From Promethearchaeota archaeon (GTDB taxonomy: Archaea > Asgardarchaeota > Lokiarchaeia > Sigyniarchaeales > SOKP01): a DNA stretch of 64,000 nt. The position numbers and the translations under genes were made by a program. Below the pieces are notes generated by a model that was given only the letters and a program-made list of their open reading frames with translations, was not told the DNA's origin and did no database searches. The DNA lies in contig JAEOTA010000006.1 of NCBI GenBank assembly GCA_016840085.1, positions 19,639 through 83,638 of the forward strand. The letters are read 5' to 3'. Below are positions 8,499-16,791 of the stretch, piece by piece. Each line of letters begins with the position of its first letter. Positions within the stretch are counted from its first letter, which is position 1.

Positions 8499-9216
8499 CA
8501 AGAACAAGTTTTACTTACAAAAAATTTAAAATCTAATGGTGATGAGATAGAGATTTCATTTTTAAAAAAACATGAAAAACTTTTAAATCAAAGAGAAAAA
8601 CAGTTAAGGCAAAAAGAAATAATGTTGGAGCAACGAGAAGAAGATCAAGTAATTATTCACTCATATGAAAATAAAAGATTTGATCGCATTTTAAATTCCA
8701 ATAATGATAATGAATTAGTCATTCCTATGGTATATTACGCGTTAATTAATTCATTTGATAATAATATTAAAGCAACTACATTTTCTATTCAAGGATTAGG
8801 TTCGGGTAGAGGTTTGATTCTTAAGGATCCTGTAAATAATATTTTCGCAATGTCGTATATTTAATTACCAAATTCCTCTGCTGCTAAGCAAGGTTATCAT
8901 TTGCTTTTTCCTCATACTTTTATAGATACATATACAAGATTTATATAATAACTTATTATACCCTGGAGCAAAAGAAGCAAACATTAGAGTAAGTATTGTC
9001 AGTGGAGCTAAACTATTTTTAGATTATGACCAGACATATCAAGAAAACATAGAAAATATTAAAAAAGGATTAAGTTCAATGCATATAAAAATAGATTCAG
9101 AAGATATTGGAGGTTTAAGTGAAAGATCAGTAATTTACGACTCCATAAATGATGCGCTTTATGTTAAAAAAACATGGGAATTCCAATATCGACAAATAAC
9201 ACAATTGAACTTATAA
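8499..9216 (+). pseudogene. Decayed CheD-like (chemoreceptor deamidase family) gene
   Basis: Two adjacent frames together encode a CheD-like protein. Frame one runs from about 8499 (coiled-coil, Glu/Gln/Lys-rich start; an ATG at 8622 is internal) to a TAA at 8862-8864 and then continues readably as LPNSSAAKQGYHLLFPHTF to about 8935. A frameshift there leads into a second frame to the TAA at 9214-9216, containing SIVSGAKLFLDYDQ, IDSEDIGGLSERSVIYD and ALYVKKTW, which match the GGA, eDvGG-RkviFd and vKk motifs of CheD. The family's catalytic Cys in LGSC is Gly here (GLGSGRGLILKDP), and the His of the GMAHIMLP motif is Tyr, with the TAA standing where the residue before LP would be. So it is broken twice and was probably non-catalytic before decay. 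No chemotaxis genes are nearby. Confidence 0.72.
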
Positions 9217-9245
9217 TATCTTTGCTCTACTTAATTTAGAATTAA

Positions 9246-10193
9246 TTAATATCGATATATATCAAATATCCAAGCTCTTCCTCCTGTTTCGGTTATTGCT
9301 TCGGCGACTTCTTTTTGTTTACTAGGTGCTATCGCAACCATACATCCTCCACCACCAGCCCCCATTTGTTTTGCACCTAAAGCACCAGCATCTTTTGCTG
9401 CTTTACATAAATTTACGATTTTTGGGGTATCTGCTTTCAAAACTGCTTCTTGTGCTTGTTGTTTATTCATTAATTCCCCTAATTTATTAAAGTCTTTCTT
9501 CAATAACGCGTCCCTTGCTTGATAAACACAGTTTTCTATTACTCGAAAAGCTTCTAATATAGCAGGATCATTTTCTTTTATCTGTTTTTTTACTCTATTT
9601 AATACAAAAGATGCTTTTCTTTCTTCTAATGAATCTCCAACAACAATCGGCATTTTTTCAATGCCTAAGTGCTCTACCCCAGGATTTTCATAACTTGTAT
9701 TTATAAACACAATTCCACCATGAGCGATTGTATATTGATCTAACCTACCACACATTATTCCCAGATCATGGTTCTCACCTAAATAAGCAAGCTCTGCAAT
9801 TTCATCTAATGCGAGATTCAAATTATATGCTTGATTTATAGCTTTAATAAAACCTATTGATACAGCAGCAGAAGTTGATAATCCTGCTCCAATTGGAATG
9901 TCAGAATCTACTTCCATAAAAAATCCTTTTTTAATATGCTTCTTAAGTCTTTCATATAAAACACTCCAATAAGCTAAATCAATGTCACGAGGTGGAGACT
10001 CATTTAAATTGAATGATATCCTTTCTTTAGTATTATGGCTATAGAATTCAACGATATTATCAGTCTTTTCTTTATAAGTGATTGTCATCATCAAATTTAT
10101 TGCCATACCGATAACAGGTTTTCCTAAAAGGTCTACTTTATCCCCCATCAAACAAATTCGACCCGGTATTTTTAGAGAGATTTCTTTTTCCAT
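9246..10193 (-). CDS. GHMP-family kinase (galactokinase/heptokinase-like)
   Basis: The 315-residue protein has motif 1 KIPGRICLMGDKVDLLG (family: APGR-GEHTDY, here with Asp for Glu and Lys for His), motif 2 PIGAGLSTSAAVSIG (about residues 103-117) and motif 3 MGAGGGGCMVAIAP near the C-terminus. The middle motif CGRLDQYTIAHGG follows the GIMDQF/GKQDQYAA pattern of galactokinase-like and heptose kinases and not the IDNTVSTYGG pattern of mevalonate kinase, so a sugar kinase is favoured. Predicted cytosolic, ATP-dependent. It is unrelated at the operon level to the other GHMP kinase at 6459-7562, and the two are diverged paralogs. Mevalonate kinase remains an alternative. Confidence 0.75.
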   Translation of the reverse strand: MEKEISLKIPGRICLMGDKVDLLGKPVIGMAINLMMTITYKEKTDNIVEFYSHNTKERISFNLNESPPRDIDLAYWSVLYERLKKHIKKGFFMEVDSDIPIGAGLSTSAAVSIGFIKAINQAYNLNLALDEIAELAYLGENHDLGIMCGRLDQYTIAHGGIVFINTSYENPGVEHLGIEKMPIVVGDSLEERKASFVLNRVKKQIKENDPAILEAFRVIENCVYQARDALLKKDFNKLGELMNKQQAQEAVLKADTPKIVNLCKAAKDAGALGAKQMGAGGGGCMVAIAPSKQKEVAEAITETGGRAWIFDIYRY

Positions 10194-10265
10194 AATAATT
10201 AAACTTGAACTATAGTTTTAATGTCGAATTAATTAATTCAAAATTAGGGTGTGAAAAATAATATT

Positions 10266-10571
10266 TTACAGTTGCTTTCTTTTTTGCTGGAGTTTCTTCT
10301 TCTTACGATCTGCCTCTTGAATTTCCTCTTGTAACTCATACATCTGTGAATCAACTCTACCTTGTAGTTTAAATTGCCCAAAAATTTTACTTTCTTCACG
10401 CTCACCAGATTTTGAAATTTTTTCAAAAGATAATTCTATTGGTAAATCTTGATTTAAAGCTAAATTTATAAAGTTTATGAATCCAATGTGTTTACTCGGC
10501 GCAATATTAAATTTTATAATTAAATCTTTATTTTTTTTGGTTTTTGTTTTTAAAATTAAACGTAATTTCAA
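10266..10571 (-). CDS. Small Lys-rich protein with C-terminal coiled coil, unknown function
   Basis: This 101-residue frame begins at TTG (10571); an in-frame TGA lies shortly upstream, so the start is confined. The first 65 residues look like a small alpha/beta unit (IIKFNIAPSKHIGFINFINLALNQ), and the last 30 are highly charged (Glu, Lys, Gln), likely coiled coil or disordered. It sits 73 bases upstream of the GHMP kinase on the same strand and could be co-transcribed. No family is recognised, and the coding status is moderately supported by amino-acid composition only. Confidence 0.5.
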   Translation of the reverse strand: MKLRLILKTKTKKNKDLIIKFNIAPSKHIGFINFINLALNQDLPIELSFEKISKSGEREESKIFGQFKLQGRVDSQMYELQEEIQEADRKKKKLQQKRKQL

Positions 10572-10696
10572 GAGTTTTCAATCTCGTTGTTGTGTTACTG
10601 AATTAATTATATATTTAAAATAAATAAAATAAAAAAACTATGTTATTTTATAATGAGAAATATATTTTAATTTAACCCATAAAACATTATGTAAAA

Positions 10697-11326
10697 ATGC
10701 CTTCGAGATTTCGCTTAAGATATATCTTTAGACCATTAATAAAACTGATAGCAAAAGGTTTAATCCGAATTGGAGTTACACCAAACATAGCCACTATTAT
10801 TATGCTTGGTTTTTCAATCTTAAGTTTTGCGTCTTTATTGATTTTTCGAAATCTTTTATTCTTCTCTATTTTTGTGTTTATTACAGGAATTATGGATGGT
10901 TGTGATGGAGCGATTGCTCGATTAACTAACAAGTCAACAAAATTTGGTGGGTTTTTTGATTCTTTTATGGATAGAATATCTGAATTTATTATTTTCTTTG
11001 GTCTATTTATTTTTAACTTTAATGAATTTCTATGGGATTTTATTGATATGAATTTGGTTATATTCATATCTTTTTTGATTTCAATTATGATCAGCTATAG
11101 TAGAGCAAGAGCAGAAGTATTTTTCAAAGGAGATTTTGATGTAGGACTAATGGCTAGATCTGAAAGATTATTTTACATATTTATTACAATGATTTTAGCA
11201 TTTTTTTATGGATTCATGAATGAATTTTTATTTATTTATATGTGGCTTGTTATCGGGACTTTTATTTTTAGAACGATAAAAATATATTACAAAATAAAAC
11301 AGACAGAACAGCAAATAAATGAGTAA
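10697..11326 (+). CDS. CDP-alcohol phosphatidyltransferase (archaeal phospholipid head-group synthase)
   Basis: This is a 209-residue integral membrane enzyme with about six helices. The signature D-G-x2-A-R-x8-G-x3-D-x3-D is complete: Asp70-Gly71, Ala74-Arg75, Gly84, Asp88, Asp92, with an extra Asp at 67 as usual. These residues bind the divalent metals and the CDP-linked lipid. In archaea such enzymes join CDP-archaeol with inositol phosphate, serine or glycerol phosphate; size and N-terminus (RPLIKLIAKGLIRIGVTPN) resemble archaetidylinositol-phosphate synthase, but the acceptor is not determinable. It converges tail-to-tail with the riboflavin kinase gene, only four bases apart. Confidence 0.85.
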   Translation: MPSRFRLRYIFRPLIKLIAKGLIRIGVTPNIATIIMLGFSILSFASLLIFRNLLFFSIFVFITGIMDGCDGAIARLTNKSTKFGGFFDSFMDRISEFIIFFGLFIFNFNEFLWDFIDMNLVIFISFLISIMISYSRARAEVFFKGDFDVGLMARSERLFYIFITMILAFFYGFMNEFLFIYMWLVIGTFIFRTIKIYYKIKQTEQQINE

Positions 11327-11330
11327 AATC

Positions 11331-12035
11331 TTATCTTAATTCTATTCTTAGTCTATCCCCATCTCTTAATTTTAATACTTCTCTTAAGTAAGGTTCTGCT
11401 AAAATTTCAACAATATTTTTTTTATGATGAGTTCTTTTAATTCTTAAAATAGCAGCGTTTATTTTATTTTCTTGATTATCTAAACGAGACACATTGCATT
11501 CAAAACAATCTACTGAACCATATGTACGACCTAATTTTTTATCTTCAAATCCATCAATTCTAACAGGAATTCGAGTTTTTAAATTCTCTTCTAATAATTC
11601 TTTATTAAGATCACTAAATTGTAGATTTAACGTTCCAAAATAAGGAATATATCCAAGCTTTTTCTGAAATTGTTCTAAATAACCAAGTATTCTAACATAA
11701 TAACCTCCTTCACCCATTCCCTCAGTAACTTCACCAACTATTAAAATCTCTTCAAGTATTTGTTTTAAATTCTTATACATAACAAGCATACTATCAGCTC
11801 CCTTCTTTGTTATTCTTATTATTTGCTCTTTTCCTTCAACTTTTCTTTGAATCCAGCCAAGTTCTTCTAGGTTATTTATTCTTCTGGATGCGGTTTGTTG
11901 CGATAAATTTAATACTTTACCAAATTCAACACTACTGATATGAATTGCCTTCTGACTACCAATATTTAAGCAAAGATGATAAAGTGCAAACCAATTAGCA
12001 TAGTTTTCTGGAGATATATTTTCTTTATAGTCCAT
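11331..12035 (-). CDS. ribK: HTH-fused CTP-dependent riboflavin kinase (RbkR/RibK-like)
   Basis: The C-terminal half (about residues 105-234) is the archaeal riboflavin kinase, which makes FMN using CTP: GYIPYFGTLNLQF, the PVRIDGF strand, FGSVDCFECNV-like region and LREVLKLRDGDRLRIEL. The N-terminal half is a winged helix (VLNLSQQTASRRINNLEELGWIQRK). This fusion is known in archaea as RbkR, an enzyme that also represses riboflavin genes; regulation here is inferred from that family. A longer reading to 12074 would overlap the upstream ribL gene by 38 bases. The ATG at 12035 lies one base after the ribL stop and is preferred, giving 234 residues. Together with ribL it forms a two-gene flavin operon (riboflavin to FMN to FAD). 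Confidence 0.87.
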   Translation of the reverse strand: MDYKENISPENYANWFALYHLCLNIGSQKAIHISSVEFGKVLNLSQQTASRRINNLEELGWIQRKVEGKEQIIRITKKGADSMLVMYKNLKQILEEILIVGEVTEGMGEGGYYVRILGYLEQFQKKLGYIPYFGTLNLQFSDLNKELLEENLKTRIPVRIDGFEDKKLGRTYGSVDCFECNVSRLDNQENKINAAILRIKRTHHKKNIVEILAEPYLREVLKLRDGDRLRIELR

Positions 12036-12036
12036 T

Positions 12037-12501
12037 TTAGCAACTTTTCGATTTATTTTCTTTATATTTTTCAATAATTTTCTGTTTTATTAAACTTGAG
12101 CTATTTAATTCATATTTATCATAATAAGTTTCGAGTCTTCTTACTTCTATATGATTAAGCCCTTTTTCTTTAAGCCCTTTTTTTAATATATTTATACTAT
12201 ATTTTTGATCTGGTCCTAATAATATAATATCCGGATTTATTTCTTCTACAGTTGTGAGAGTATCATTGTCACTCCTTCCTAGTCTTGCTTCTTTTACGTG
12301 TTTAATATTCTTAACGACTTCCAGTCGTTGGTCTTGAGGAATAATTGGAGATATACCTGAATATAATTTCCTATTTTTATCAGTAGCTATAATTACATAA
12401 ACATCTCCTAATTTTGCAGCTTCATTGATTAGGTAGATATGCCCTGGGTGCACCAAATCGAAGGTTCCTGCAATTAATACCTTTTTCGCTATTTTATTCA
12501 A
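12037..12501 (-). CDS. ribL: FAD synthase, archaeal RibL type (cytidylyltransferase superfamily)
   Basis: The 154-residue protein carries GTFDLVHPGHIYLINEA (HPGH at 18-21), the nucleotide-binding motif of the cytidylyltransferase fold. Downstream family features include ATDKNRKLYSG, QDQRLEVVKNIKHVKEARLG and PDIILLGPDQKYS. In archaea this size class (about 150 residues) is RibL, which adenylates FMN to FAD. Glycerol-3-phosphate or ethanolamine-phosphate cytidylyltransferases share the fold, but immediate coupling to the riboflavin kinase (one base between stop and ATG) makes FAD synthase the best call. The C-terminus is Lys-rich. Confidence 0.88.
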   Translation of the reverse strand: MNKIAKKVLIAGTFDLVHPGHIYLINEAAKLGDVYVIIATDKNRKLYSGISPIIPQDQRLEVVKNIKHVKEARLGRSDNDTLTTVEEINPDIILLGPDQKYSINILKKGLKEKGLNHIEVRRLETYYDKYELNSSSLIKQKIIEKYKENKSKSC

Positions 12502-12573
12502 CCCATTTCATATTGAAGTTATTTTATACTTATCAAAAGTTCAAAGATTTAACAAAAATACATTAATTGAACA

Positions 12574-13185
12574 TTATCTTTCATTTTCAAAACATTGCTT
12601 TAAATCGTTCATTTGAATAGCAAGTGATATATCTCCCCTTGTTTTTTCAATGATATTTCTTGCTACGTCAACCTTACGTCTTAGATCTTGAGTAATTCCA
12701 CTAGGATAATCGATAGAAAATAAATATGTATAAATTTCGTCCATACTTTCTAAAATATAATTTAAATCTTGAGTTTGAGAATTTCTGATATTATCTAACG
12801 CGTATCTTCTTAATTCTCCTATGACATCTGCTAATCCTAATGCAAAATTAATAGGATTAACTTTTATCTCTGAAGGGGGTGGAATTTCTTTTTTACTAAT
12901 AATTGAATGAAAAACAATTAATTCTGTAAACTCTTGTTCAGGAGTTTTTAAATATTTGGAAAATATATCAGGATTCTTGTTAACTAATTTGACTAAATTT
13001 TGAAGATTAGTTTTAATAGTATTATTTTTATCTTGAAGCATTCTAAATTCTTTTCTATGAATATGTTTAATACTTATACTACAATCTCGAATAATATTTC
13101 GGGATAATTGTAAAATTTTTTCTCGATCATTATATAAAATGTCAAATAAATTAGATATTTCTGAAAAAGCTTTTTTAAGATTCAT
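12574..13185 (-). CDS. Translin-family protein
   Basis: This is a 203-residue all-helical protein. The C-terminal half matches translin: NFALGLADVIGELRRYALDNI corresponds to the family helix G-LAD-GEL-RY, and DYPSGITQDLRRKVDVARNIIEK to the late TGPYEVSKKLDTLR-type helix. Translin binds single-stranded nucleic acid and, with TRAX-like partners, cleaves RNA in eukaryotes and some archaea. A Glu-rich catalytic trio as in TRAX cannot be confirmed here, so the archaeal single-gene translin is the safe call. It lies upstream of ribL on the same strand (72-base gap) and is divergent from thrS. Confidence 0.8.
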   Translation of the reverse strand: MNLKKAFSEISNLFDILYNDREKILQLSRNIIRDCSISIKHIHRKEFRMLQDKNNTIKTNLQNLVKLVNKNPDIFSKYLKTPEQEFTELIVFHSIISKKEIPPPSEIKVNPINFALGLADVIGELRRYALDNIRNSQTQDLNYILESMDEIYTYLFSIDYPSGITQDLRRKVDVARNIIEKTRGDISLAIQMNDLKQCFENER

Positions 13186-13318
13186 TATTATTCAGATAAA
13201 TATTGGTAAAAATTAATTTGAATTCAGTATATCAATATATAATTATATATCAAAAGTAAGAAAAATATTTAGAATTTATTATAAGGAATTAATAAATAAA
13301 TAAATACTAAGATCTGAT

Positions 13319-15379
13319 ATGAAAATCTTATTAATCCACTCACAGAATGTAGAAGTAATTAAAAATAAAGAAGCAACCAGCAATCCTCAAGAGTTTGCAG
13401 AAGATTTTATTAAGATGGAAGGTCTTATTTTGGTGTGTTATATATCTGTTGAAGATCAAGATACATACGATATTAATTTGATTGCAAAACAGGGTGCTGA
13501 AGAAATTGAAGCAGCAATATTACAAATTACTGGTTTTCCTGAGCAATTAAGACAAAAAAATGAAGAGATAAGAAAATTTAATAAAAAAGTTGAAAAAGGA
13601 GAAATTAAAGGAAAAACTAGAAAATTATTAGAACTAATTATGGATAGAGACATGTATCGTGTGGATAAAGTTTTAGTTTATCCATGGGCACATCTAAGTA
13701 AATTTCTTAGTAAAGAGGCAAATGCTATGGAAGTTTGCCCAAAAATTGCTGAGAATTTAAGGGAGAAAGGCATAGAAGCAAAATTTTCTCCTTTTGGATG
13801 GTATAAATCGTTTAAAATTAATTGTTTAGGTCATGAATTAGCTGAGATGTATAGAGATGTTAAACTAGCAATTAAACCTGAGGAGCAGGTTAAAAATTCC
13901 GCATTTAAAGTAATTACAACCTCGGGAAAAGAAATTGATTTAAATTTTGATGAAGATCAAAATATAGTCCCCCCCAAGGAGATTAAAGACGAAGATTTTC
14001 ATTTATTCCTAAATTCTGAATTAGGTTCAAGATTAATAAATAAAGCAATGGAACCAGCTCATATAAAAGTGATGAAGGAGTTTGAATTAGTGGATTTTGA
14101 TCCTAATACCGATGCAGGGAATTTTAGGTGGTATACAAAAGGAATCATTATGAAAAATCTAATAAAGAATTTTATAGAAGATAGATTAATAGATTATGGG
14201 GCGATTCTTCTTGATACACCTGTTATGTATACCGTAAAAAATAAGAAATTGACAGCTCAAACTGCTCGGTTTCCAGCAAGGAGCTATTGGGTTGAATCTG
14301 GTAGAGATAGATATCTCTTGAGATATGCTTGTGATTTTCTTCTATTCGATTTATTTTCCCAAATGAATTTAAAACCACAATATCTTCCTTTAAGAGCATA
14401 TGAATATGAACAATACGCATTTAGACGTGAGTTAGAAGGTGAATTAAGCGGTTTAAGAAGATTAAGAGCGTTTATAATGCCAGATATGCATACGATGTGT
14501 AAAAATTTAGAATCTTCCATTGATGAGTTTAAAAAGCAATATGAATTAATTAAAAGTCTGGAAAAAGATTTAGGGATAAAAACTTATGTTATATTTAGAG
14601 TTACACAGGATTTTTATAAGGAAAATAAGGAGTGGATCGTTGATTTAATCAAGTCAGAAAAACATCCTGCATTAGTAGAATTATGGGAAGATAGATATTA
14701 TTATTATATATTAAAACTTGAAAGAAATGTGCTTTCTGCTCAAAACCGAAGTGCGACTTTAGCTACTAATCAGATAGATGTAGAGAGTTCCTTAGAATAT
14801 ATGGTTGATAATGATGGTGTAAGAAGGCAGAAATATAATATTTCTTTCATAGACACCGATGGCAAGTTGAAACATCCAATAATTCTTCATAACTCTCCAA
14901 CTGGTGCTATAGAAAGAGTTTTATGGGGTTTAATTGAATCGGCTATTCGAAATAAGGAAAAAATAGTACCTGGATTTAAAACGTGGTTATCCCCTATACA
15001 AGTCCGAATAATAACCGTGGGTGACGAGCAGAACGATTACGCTGAAAAATTGCTTAATATCATCAATGGAGAGGATTTTAGAGCGGATTTTGATGATCGA
15101 GAAGAAACGGTTGGAAAAAAAATAAGACAAGCAGAAATTGAATGGATTCCATATGTAATTATTCTTGGTAAAAAAGAACAAGAGAATCAAACAATTTCTA
15201 TAAGAAAGAGATTGATAGGTAAACCTTTTGGTCCAAAAAAACAGACTTCTAAACAAGTTAATGATGTGAAATTAGATACATTATTTGAAATGCTTGAAGA
15301 AGATACAGGAAACTTCCCAAAATATAAATTGCCAATACCATTTAGAAGGTTCTCAATGAGAATATATTTTAGAAAGTAG
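13319..15379 (+). CDS. thrS: Threonyl-tRNA synthetase, archaeal type
   Basis: The 686-residue enzyme begins with the archaeal D-aminoacyl-tRNA-deacylase-like editing domain (residues 1 to about 180: MKILLIHSQNVEV, VYPWAHLSKFLSKEA, FGWYKSFKINCLGHELAEM), which removes serine from mischarged tRNA-Thr. The class II catalytic core follows, with motif 2 RRELEGELSGLRRLRAF near residues 369-386. Likely zinc ligands are the Cys in RYACDF (about 340), the His in PDMH (about 391) and the His in ILHNSPTGAIER (about 523). The C-terminal anticodon-binding domain (about 560-686) ends with RRFSMRIYFRK. It is slightly longer than the usual 610-650 residues, mostly through charged insertions. It lies 15 bases upstream of a HAD hydrolase gene. 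Confidence 0.95.
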   Translation: MKILLIHSQNVEVIKNKEATSNPQEFAEDFIKMEGLILVCYISVEDQDTYDINLIAKQGAEEIEAAILQITGFPEQLRQKNEEIRKFNKKVEKGEIKGKTRKLLELIMDRDMYRVDKVLVYPWAHLSKFLSKEANAMEVCPKIAENLREKGIEAKFSPFGWYKSFKINCLGHELAEMYRDVKLAIKPEEQVKNSAFKVITTSGKEIDLNFDEDQNIVPPKEIKDEDFHLFLNSELGSRLINKAMEPAHIKVMKEFELVDFDPNTDAGNFRWYTKGIIMKNLIKNFIEDRLIDYGAILLDTPVMYTVKNKKLTAQTARFPARSYWVESGRDRYLLRYACDFLLFDLFSQMNLKPQYLPLRAYEYEQYAFRRELEGELSGLRRLRAFIMPDMHTMCKNLESSIDEFKKQYELIKSLEKDLGIKTYVIFRVTQDFYKENKEWIVDLIKSEKHPALVELWEDRYYYYILKLERNVLSAQNRSATLATNQIDVESSLEYMVDNDGVRRQKYNISFIDTDGKLKHPIILHNSPTGAIERVLWGLIESAIRNKEKIVPGFKTWLSPIQVRIITVGDEQNDYAEKLLNIINGEDFRADFDDREETVGKKIRQAEIEWIPYVIILGKKEQENQTISIRKRLIGKPFGPKKQTSKQVNDVKLDTLFEMLEEDTGNFPKYKLPIPFRRFSMRIYFRK

Positions 15380-15394
15380 TTTTTTTTAAAACTT

Positions 15395-16018
15395 ATGACA
15401 ATAAAAGCATTAATGTTTGATTTAGGTGGAGTCATTGTAGATTTAGATTTTTCAAATTTTTATAATAGAATAATAACTCAATCTCCCTTGAACAAACCTC
15501 AAACACCAATTATTCTGGAATTTTTCCGTCAATCAGACATCTATCATCAGGGATTAATGCGTGATGAGGAATTCTACCAATTGGCGTGCGATTTACTGCA
15601 AGTATGTGAATTAGCTCAAAATGATTTTTTTGACGCATTTAATAGTATTATTTCAGGAATTAATCATAAAAGTATTGAATTGGTAAAAAAATTGAAAAAT
15701 GCAAACCAATATAAGCTTATTGCCTTATCAAACGTAAATTCGAGCCATTGGGAATATCTTTTAAGTAAGAAGTGGGATTTTCTGGAATGTTTTGATGAGA
15801 TAATTTTATCCCATGAGGTTCATATGACTAAACCTGATGAAGAGATATTTCAATATGCTATACAAAAAGCTGGTTGTAAGCCAGAAGAAATTGTTTTTAT
15901 CGATGATGGGTTAAATAATATCCGATCTGCTCGAGAATTAGGAATTTTAGGTATTAAATTTACAAATAATGAAGAATTAATTAATGAGCTCAAAAAACTG
16001 AGCGTCGAGATAAAATAA
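15395..16018 (+). CDS. HAD-superfamily hydrolase (subfamily IA)
   Basis: This 207-residue protein has the HAD motifs in order: motif I MFDLGGVIVD with nucleophile Asp9 (second acidic position replaced by Gly, as in several IA members), motif II ALSNVN (Ser near residue 112), the motif III Lys in MTKPDEEIF, and motif IV FIDDGLNNI. A helical cap occupies about residues 18-90. Such enzymes dephosphorylate small metabolites or sugar phosphates; the substrate is unknown. The start lies 15 bases after the thrS stop, so it is probably co-transcribed with it. It converges with the small GTPase gene. Confidence 0.85.
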   Translation: MTIKALMFDLGGVIVDLDFSNFYNRIITQSPLNKPQTPIILEFFRQSDIYHQGLMRDEEFYQLACDLLQVCELAQNDFFDAFNSIISGINHKSIELVKKLKNANQYKLIALSNVNSSHWEYLLSKKWDFLECFDEIILSHEVHMTKPDEEIFQYAIQKAGCKPEEIVFIDDGLNNIRSARELGILGIKFTNNEELINELKKLSVEIK

Positions 16019-16035
16019 GATAAAACTAACGGAAT

Positions 16036-16560
16036 TTATAATTCTCCTACTTCTTCAAGGCAAGCTTTAGCGATTAATTCAAAAACACCTTCCACATTTT
16101 CTCCTGTTTTTGCTGATGTTTCCATATATTCACAATTTAATCGTTTAGCTAAATCTTCTGCCTCTTCTCTATCAATATCTCTCTCTAAATCGGCTTTATT
16201 TCCAATTAATATCATTGGAATGGTTCTTTTTACCGATTTTTTGATAGAACTAATCCATCCAGGAATCTTTAAAAGAGTTTGATTAGATGATAAATCAAAA
16301 ACACCAAGAGCACCATTACTGCCTTTAAAATAAATAGTTCTAAGTTTGTGGAATTGGGGCTGTCCTCCAATATCCCAAAGGAGGAGACGAACACCTTTTC
16401 CACCTATTTCTACATCTTTAATTAAAAAATTACTCCCTATAGTCTTCTTTAAATCATCACTAAAATAATCTTTAATATAACGCAATAAAAGGCTTGTTTT
16501 GCCTACGCCTCCGGGTCCAAAAAGCGTTATCTTAAATTTAAATTCTCCTTGTCCGGACAT
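16036..16560 (-). CDS. Ras/Arf-superfamily small GTPase (eukaryotic signature protein)
   Basis: A complete 174-residue GTPase domain with all five boxes: G1 GPGGVGKT (15-22), G2 Thr at 40 (KKTIGSNF), G3 WDIGGQ (62-67), G4 NKAD (121-124) and G5 TSAK (148-151). The WDIGGQ box and TIGSNF switch I lie between Arf/Sar- and Rab-like patterns. The Gln of DxxGQ (position 67) is present, so GTP hydrolysis is expected. There is no CaaX box, double Cys or N-terminal amphipathic helix, so no visible lipid anchor. I use the ATG at 16560, since the two codons upstream depend on a TTG. Such GTPases are numerous in Asgard archaea and may pair with longin/roadblock proteins like that at 7691-8440, though nothing here proves a partnership. 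Confidence 0.93.
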   Translation of the reverse strand: MSGQGEFKFKITLFGPGGVGKTSLLLRYIKDYFSDDLKKTIGSNFLIKDVEIGGKGVRLLLWDIGGQPQFHKLRTIYFKGSNGALGVFDLSSNQTLLKIPGWISSIKKSVKRTIPMILIGNKADLERDIDREEAEDLAKRLNCEYMETSAKTGENVEGVFELIAKACLEEVGEL

Positions 16561-16791
16561 ATTCAAACTCCTTATATTAAATTAATATTAGTTATATTAT
16601 ATTATATTTTTTATCTAATTTATGAAGCATTATTTAATATAATCTTAAGGGATTTAGTAATAATAAATTCACAAGTTAATATTTCTTATTATTCTTTAAA
16701 GATATTTATATATTTACAATTAGATAAGTATTTCTAAATTGTTTAATATAAAATTGGGAATTTATTAATAATCTTCAAAAAGAAGTTTGTT

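Noticed and set aside
8622..8864. 80-residue frame as an independent gene
   Set aside because: Homology continues past its stop in the same frame and then in another frame, so it is a piece of the decayed CheD-like gene.
9246..10193. Mevalonate kinase as the product
   Set aside because: The middle motif CGRLDQYTIAHGG fits galactokinase/heptokinase-like GHMP kinases better than the mevalonate kinase pattern, and no isoprenoid gene is adjacent.
11331..12074. Riboflavin kinase start at 12074
   Set aside because: It would overlap ribL by 38 bases; the ATG at 12035, one base after the ribL stop, retains the whole winged helix and fits coupled translation.
16561..16740. Short hydrophobic open frame upstream of the GTPase gene (plus strand)
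   Set aside because: Low-complexity Ile/Tyr/Leu-rich translation of an AT-rich spacer, no ribosome binding site, and it overlaps the GTPase start.
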